In this document: positions 61,901-64,000 of the stretch, piece after piece
Numbering within the stretch: the first letter of the stretch is position 1
How the letters are laid out: every line of letters begins with the position of its first letter
Assembly (NCBI GenBank): GCA_964632395.1
Contig: CAZWES010000003.1
Location: 4,049 to 68,048 of the forward strand
Origin: CAZWES01 sp964632395
GTDB taxonomy: Bacteria; Patescibacteriota; Gracilibacteria; Peribacterales; Peribacteraceae
Direction of reading: 5' to 3'
DNA: 64,000 nt
Translations under genes and position numbers: made by a program
The notes under the pieces: generated by a model
What the model was told of the DNA's origin: nothing
Seen by the model: only the letters and a program-made list of their open reading frames with translations
Database searches by the model: none

Positions 61901-62128
61901 ATGGCTACTGGTCCATTTATGGTTGAACAAGCAGAAGATGACTCTGGTGACAACCCCGATTTATCCCAGGTTTTACTAGAAAGGGGCACAATGGAGATAC
62001 AAGAAACAGGCCCATTTCCTTGTTTACCTCTTGCAAGACATAATATTACCAAAAGGTGCTATAGAGTTCTCGACATTGGCGAGAGTAGATATTTGAGTAT
62101 TGAAGAAATAGGAAGAGAAAATGAGTAG
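61901..62128 (+). CDS. Hypothetical small protein
   Basis: The protein is 75 aa, acidic (MATGPFMVEQAEDDSGDNPDL). No family and no clear promoter; the frame extends to 61835. The stretch is otherwise empty. Weak call. Confidence 0.4.
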   Translation: MATGPFMVEQAEDDSGDNPDLSQVLLERGTMEIQETGPFPCLPLARHNITKRCYRVLDIGESRYLSIEEIGRENE

Positions 62129-62177
62129 CTCAAAGCTTGGTATACCAAACAGCTAATAGTACGACCACAACGACACG

Positions 62178-62753
62178 TTAATTCTCGCAATTCACACAAT
62201 ACCCCGGATGACCGTCCGGTTTTCCCGGGTGTGATCTGCAAATTCCCTGAATGCAGAAATAGAAGCTGCTGTGATAATCAAAATTCTCTGCCCAATCCGC
62301 ATCAGGGATTTTGCATTGGCTTGGTTGCCCCAGCGGGCAGAAGCGAATTGAGATTTGGTAGACCTGATTTCCGTCTGACCCTGTAAAGTTATCCCAGTCG
62401 TATTCTGCAACATCGTTAAAGGGGGCATCCGGCCAGTTGCCGGGCCCGAGGTATTCCTCAATTCCCGGCGGCATTCCGCGGTTTACATCCTCCGGCCATT
62501 CCCCTCCATGATCAAGCACCCAATGGTGGGTTGCCTTGTAAATTTGCGTGAGTTCTGCACGGGCTCTTCCTTCTCTTGCTCTGTGCAATACTCCGGTAAC
62601 GCTAATGCCGTAGTGTGATGCGATCATGTAAATTGCAGAGATGATTGCACAGACGAGGAGAATCTCAATTAGCGTGAGGCCCTTCCTCTTCTTTTTGCGA
62701 AGTTCGGTAAGCCGCCTTTTCTCCTTTAGATTTATCAGGTCGAGGAGGTACAT
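62178..62753 (-). CDS. Type IV prepilin-like protein
   Basis: The protein is 191 aa. After a basic leader, RKGLTLIEILLVCAIISAIYMIA is a class III prepilin signal (cleavage at Gly, then hydrophobic helix with Glu at +5). The globular part is rich in Trp, Asp and Gly and has several Cys, with HSSFYFCIQGICRSHPGKPDGHPGYCVNC near the end. It resembles minor pseudopilins. No pilus machinery is adjacent. Confidence 0.88.
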   Translation of the reverse strand: MYLLDLINLKEKRRLTELRKKKRKGLTLIEILLVCAIISAIYMIASHYGISVTGVLHRAREGRARAELTQIYKATHHWVLDHGGEWPEDVNRGMPPGIEEYLGPGNWPDAPFNDVAEYDWDNFTGSDGNQVYQISIRFCPLGQPSQCKIPDADWAENFDYHSSFYFCIQGICRSHPGKPDGHPGYCVNCEN

Positions 62754-62860
62754 GCTGGGGATCAGTGTAGCTCAAGTTAAGGGTTTGAAAACAGAGGTTT
62801 CTTCTTCTCTAGTAGCTAATGGGTTGTAGAATATGGAAGTGGTATTATTCTCCTCGTCGC

Positions 62861-63265
62861 ATGAGTAAATATTTATCTAATATTCTACGAGGAGAGTTTG
62901 ATGAAAGTCTGCTTACAGGTGTTTCTGATGAAGTGCTCAATAGAACGGAGGAGTTGCTTCATGAGTTAATTGCACAACGCCGGCAACGATATGTGAGGTA
63001 TTGCATTCGGGTTGGCGGATGGAGGTTGCCTTTTACGAAATGGAAAATTGTGCTTGCAAATGTAGATCCTCCTGTTGGCTCAAATGAACGCGGTCGTCTG
63101 GAAAATGTTGTGCATGTGATCAACAACGTTCGTTTTGAGATTTTTAAGAGAAGGGTCATGCAAGATCCGACTGGTGGTGGTATGCGCTTCAACCGAATTC
63201 GGCCACCGTGGAATCCTTATCATGGCCTGCGTGATGTTCCATGTAGGAGAACAGTATACGCGTAG
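62861..63265 (+). CDS. Hypothetical basic protein
   Basis: The protein is 134 aa from ATG 62861 (MSKYLSNILRGEFDESL). It is Arg-rich (IAQRRQRYVRYCIRVGG, NRIRPPWNPYHG). No family recognised. The longer frame from 62819 is less likely. Its end is followed by tRNA-Ser and repeats. Confidence 0.55.
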   Translation: MSKYLSNILRGEFDESLLTGVSDEVLNRTEELLHELIAQRRQRYVRYCIRVGGWRLPFTKWKIVLANVDPPVGSNERGRLENVVHVINNVRFEIFKRRVMQDPTGGGMRFNRIRPPWNPYHGLRDVPCRRTVYA

Positions 63266-63455
<190 letters not shown>

Positions 63456-63595
63456 ATAGTGCGCATTGTATCACAGTCATCTTACTAGCCAGTCTTCGCG
63501 CTTGATGGCCTACCATCCGTAGCGCAGCGATTTTGTGGAAGCAAAAACTTGGGTTTGCCCACCTTCGCTCTGATGGCGGAGGGAGTGGGATTCGT

Positions 63596-63674
63596 CCGGC
63601 TTCGCGGGGTTAGCACCACTACGTGCTCTGGAATTAATTGTAATACGCAAGTTGGCGATCCCGCTACGCCGGGA
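63596..63674. repeat. Dispersed two-block repeat, copy 3
   Basis: Block A CCGGCTTCGCGGGGTTAGCA and block B TTGGCGATCCCGCTACGCCG (63652-63671). The remaining part of the 63456-63695 gap holds no other recognised feature. Confidence 0.7.
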
Positions 63675-63695
63675 CTTATCCCACCTATTTTTATT

Positions 63696-63935
63696 TTAAA
63701 AATGTTTTTTGGCAAATGCCCGACCGGAGTGTGATTTGAGATATTGTTCAAATGCTTCTGCCTTCTGGCGGTCAGAGAATGCAATGTAACATCTCAGCTT
63801 CCATGAATCTTGCTTACTTGTGTGCACACTTTCTTTATCATTGTGTTCTGCAAGTCTGCGTTCAATGTTGTTTGTAACGCCGGTGTATTTTCTTCTTGGA
63901 TTACTTTCTGGTTCGATAATGTATACGAAGTGCAT
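63696..63935 (-). CDS. GIY-YIG nuclease superfamily protein
   Basis: The protein is 79 aa from MHFVYIIEPESNPRRKYTGV: FVYIIE...KYTGVTNNIERRLAEHN is the single-domain GIY-YIG (UPF0213/YhbQ-like) pattern with the Arg in NIERRL. Two further Met codons lie upstream (63941 and 63959). Such proteins may act on structured DNA ends. Its start is 65 nt from the right window edge. Confidence 0.85.
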   Translation of the reverse strand: MHFVYIIEPESNPRRKYTGVTNNIERRLAEHNDKESVHTSKQDSWKLRCYIAFSDRQKAEAFEQYLKSHSGRAFAKKHF

Positions 63936-64000
63936 ATTCATATTAGGGCATGTGGACAATTTTCTGGGCTAAAAAGAGTGCTTTTCCGCAAACACTAGCC

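Noticed and set aside
63571..63596. A tRNA-Ser 3' fragment (TGATGGCGGAGGGAGTGGGATTCG) as the trace of an old integration
   Set aside because: It resembles the tRNA-Ser end (63363-63386) but with several gaps and changes, and no matching island is seen.

Overview
The window looks like part of the chromosome of a small-genome bacterium of the candidate phyla radiation (Patescibacteria), possibly of the Peregrinibacteria/Peribacteria type. This is inference, not proof. The supporting signs are pervasive leaderless genes (a -10 hexamer ending about 6-10 nt before the start codon) with almost no Shine-Dalgarno sequences, a trigger factor without a PPIase domain, many short orphan proteins, and tRNA genes that encode CCA. 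The standard code is used and TGA is a stop. The density is about one gene per 0.8 kb. The sequence carries one 10-N assembly gap (8764-8773).

Layout. 1-4.6 kb: a DUF1704 metallopeptidase (cut by the window edge), an ATP-grasp ligase, an MscS-like channel, an N-formylglutamate amidohydrolase-like protein and a nucleotidyltransferase-fold protein. 4.8-7.5 kb (minus): DUF3048 protein, L25 and RsmA. 7.6-12.5 kb: a possible attenuated leader with two orphan genes, PcrA-type helicase and a VIT1/CCC1 transporter. 12.5-14.8 kb: L10 leader, rplJ, rplL and trpS. 15.9-18.3 kb: three tRNA genes, a second MscS and a lipoprotein. 18.3-22.0 kb: an integrated serine-recombinase island at tRNA-Leu(TAA) carrying a radical SAM gene. 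22.0-30.2 kb: a Trx-Trx-DsbD fusion, secF, tig, an RSH protein, murI, rpsO and a TrpR-like regulator. 30.6-31.4 kb: a RAYT transposase between REP repeats. 31.6-37.5 kb: pnp and a highly unusual uvrC. 37.6-46.3 kb: lexA, an LCP protein, hicBA, tRNA-Arg, nrnA, fmt, and a two-gene module flanked by duplicated fmt 3' ends. 46.4-50.3 kb: CIRCE-clpC, ruvX and rpsT. 50.4-57.4 kb: priA, CIRCE-dnaK and gap. 57.4-64.0 kb: a methyltransferase, cca, ftsL/rsmH, a prepilin, tRNA-Ser and a GIY-YIG protein.

Most genes are single housekeeping genes in short transcription units. They cover translation (L25, L10, L7/L12, S15, S20, TrpRS, Fmt, RsmA, RsmH, CCA enzyme, five tRNAs), repair and replication (PcrA, UvrC, PriA, LexA, RuvX), proteostasis under CIRCE control (ClpC, DnaK) and the cell envelope (MurI, LCP, FtsL, DUF3048).

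The unusual content lies in the repeats and in domain architecture. Palindromic mini-elements with ends resembling GTGTCATCC / GGATGACAC occur between genes and also as in-frame insertions inside pcrA, uvrC and priA, with related inserts in pnp and fmt. UvrC carries a GNAT-acetyltransferase-like domain inside its nuclease domain and lacks the usual C-terminal HhH region. The tRNA-Leu island has reconstructable attL and attR plus a third, inverted, attP-like junction inside it. A 282-bp repeat downstream of cca folds on paper into an outer stem with three perfect arms.
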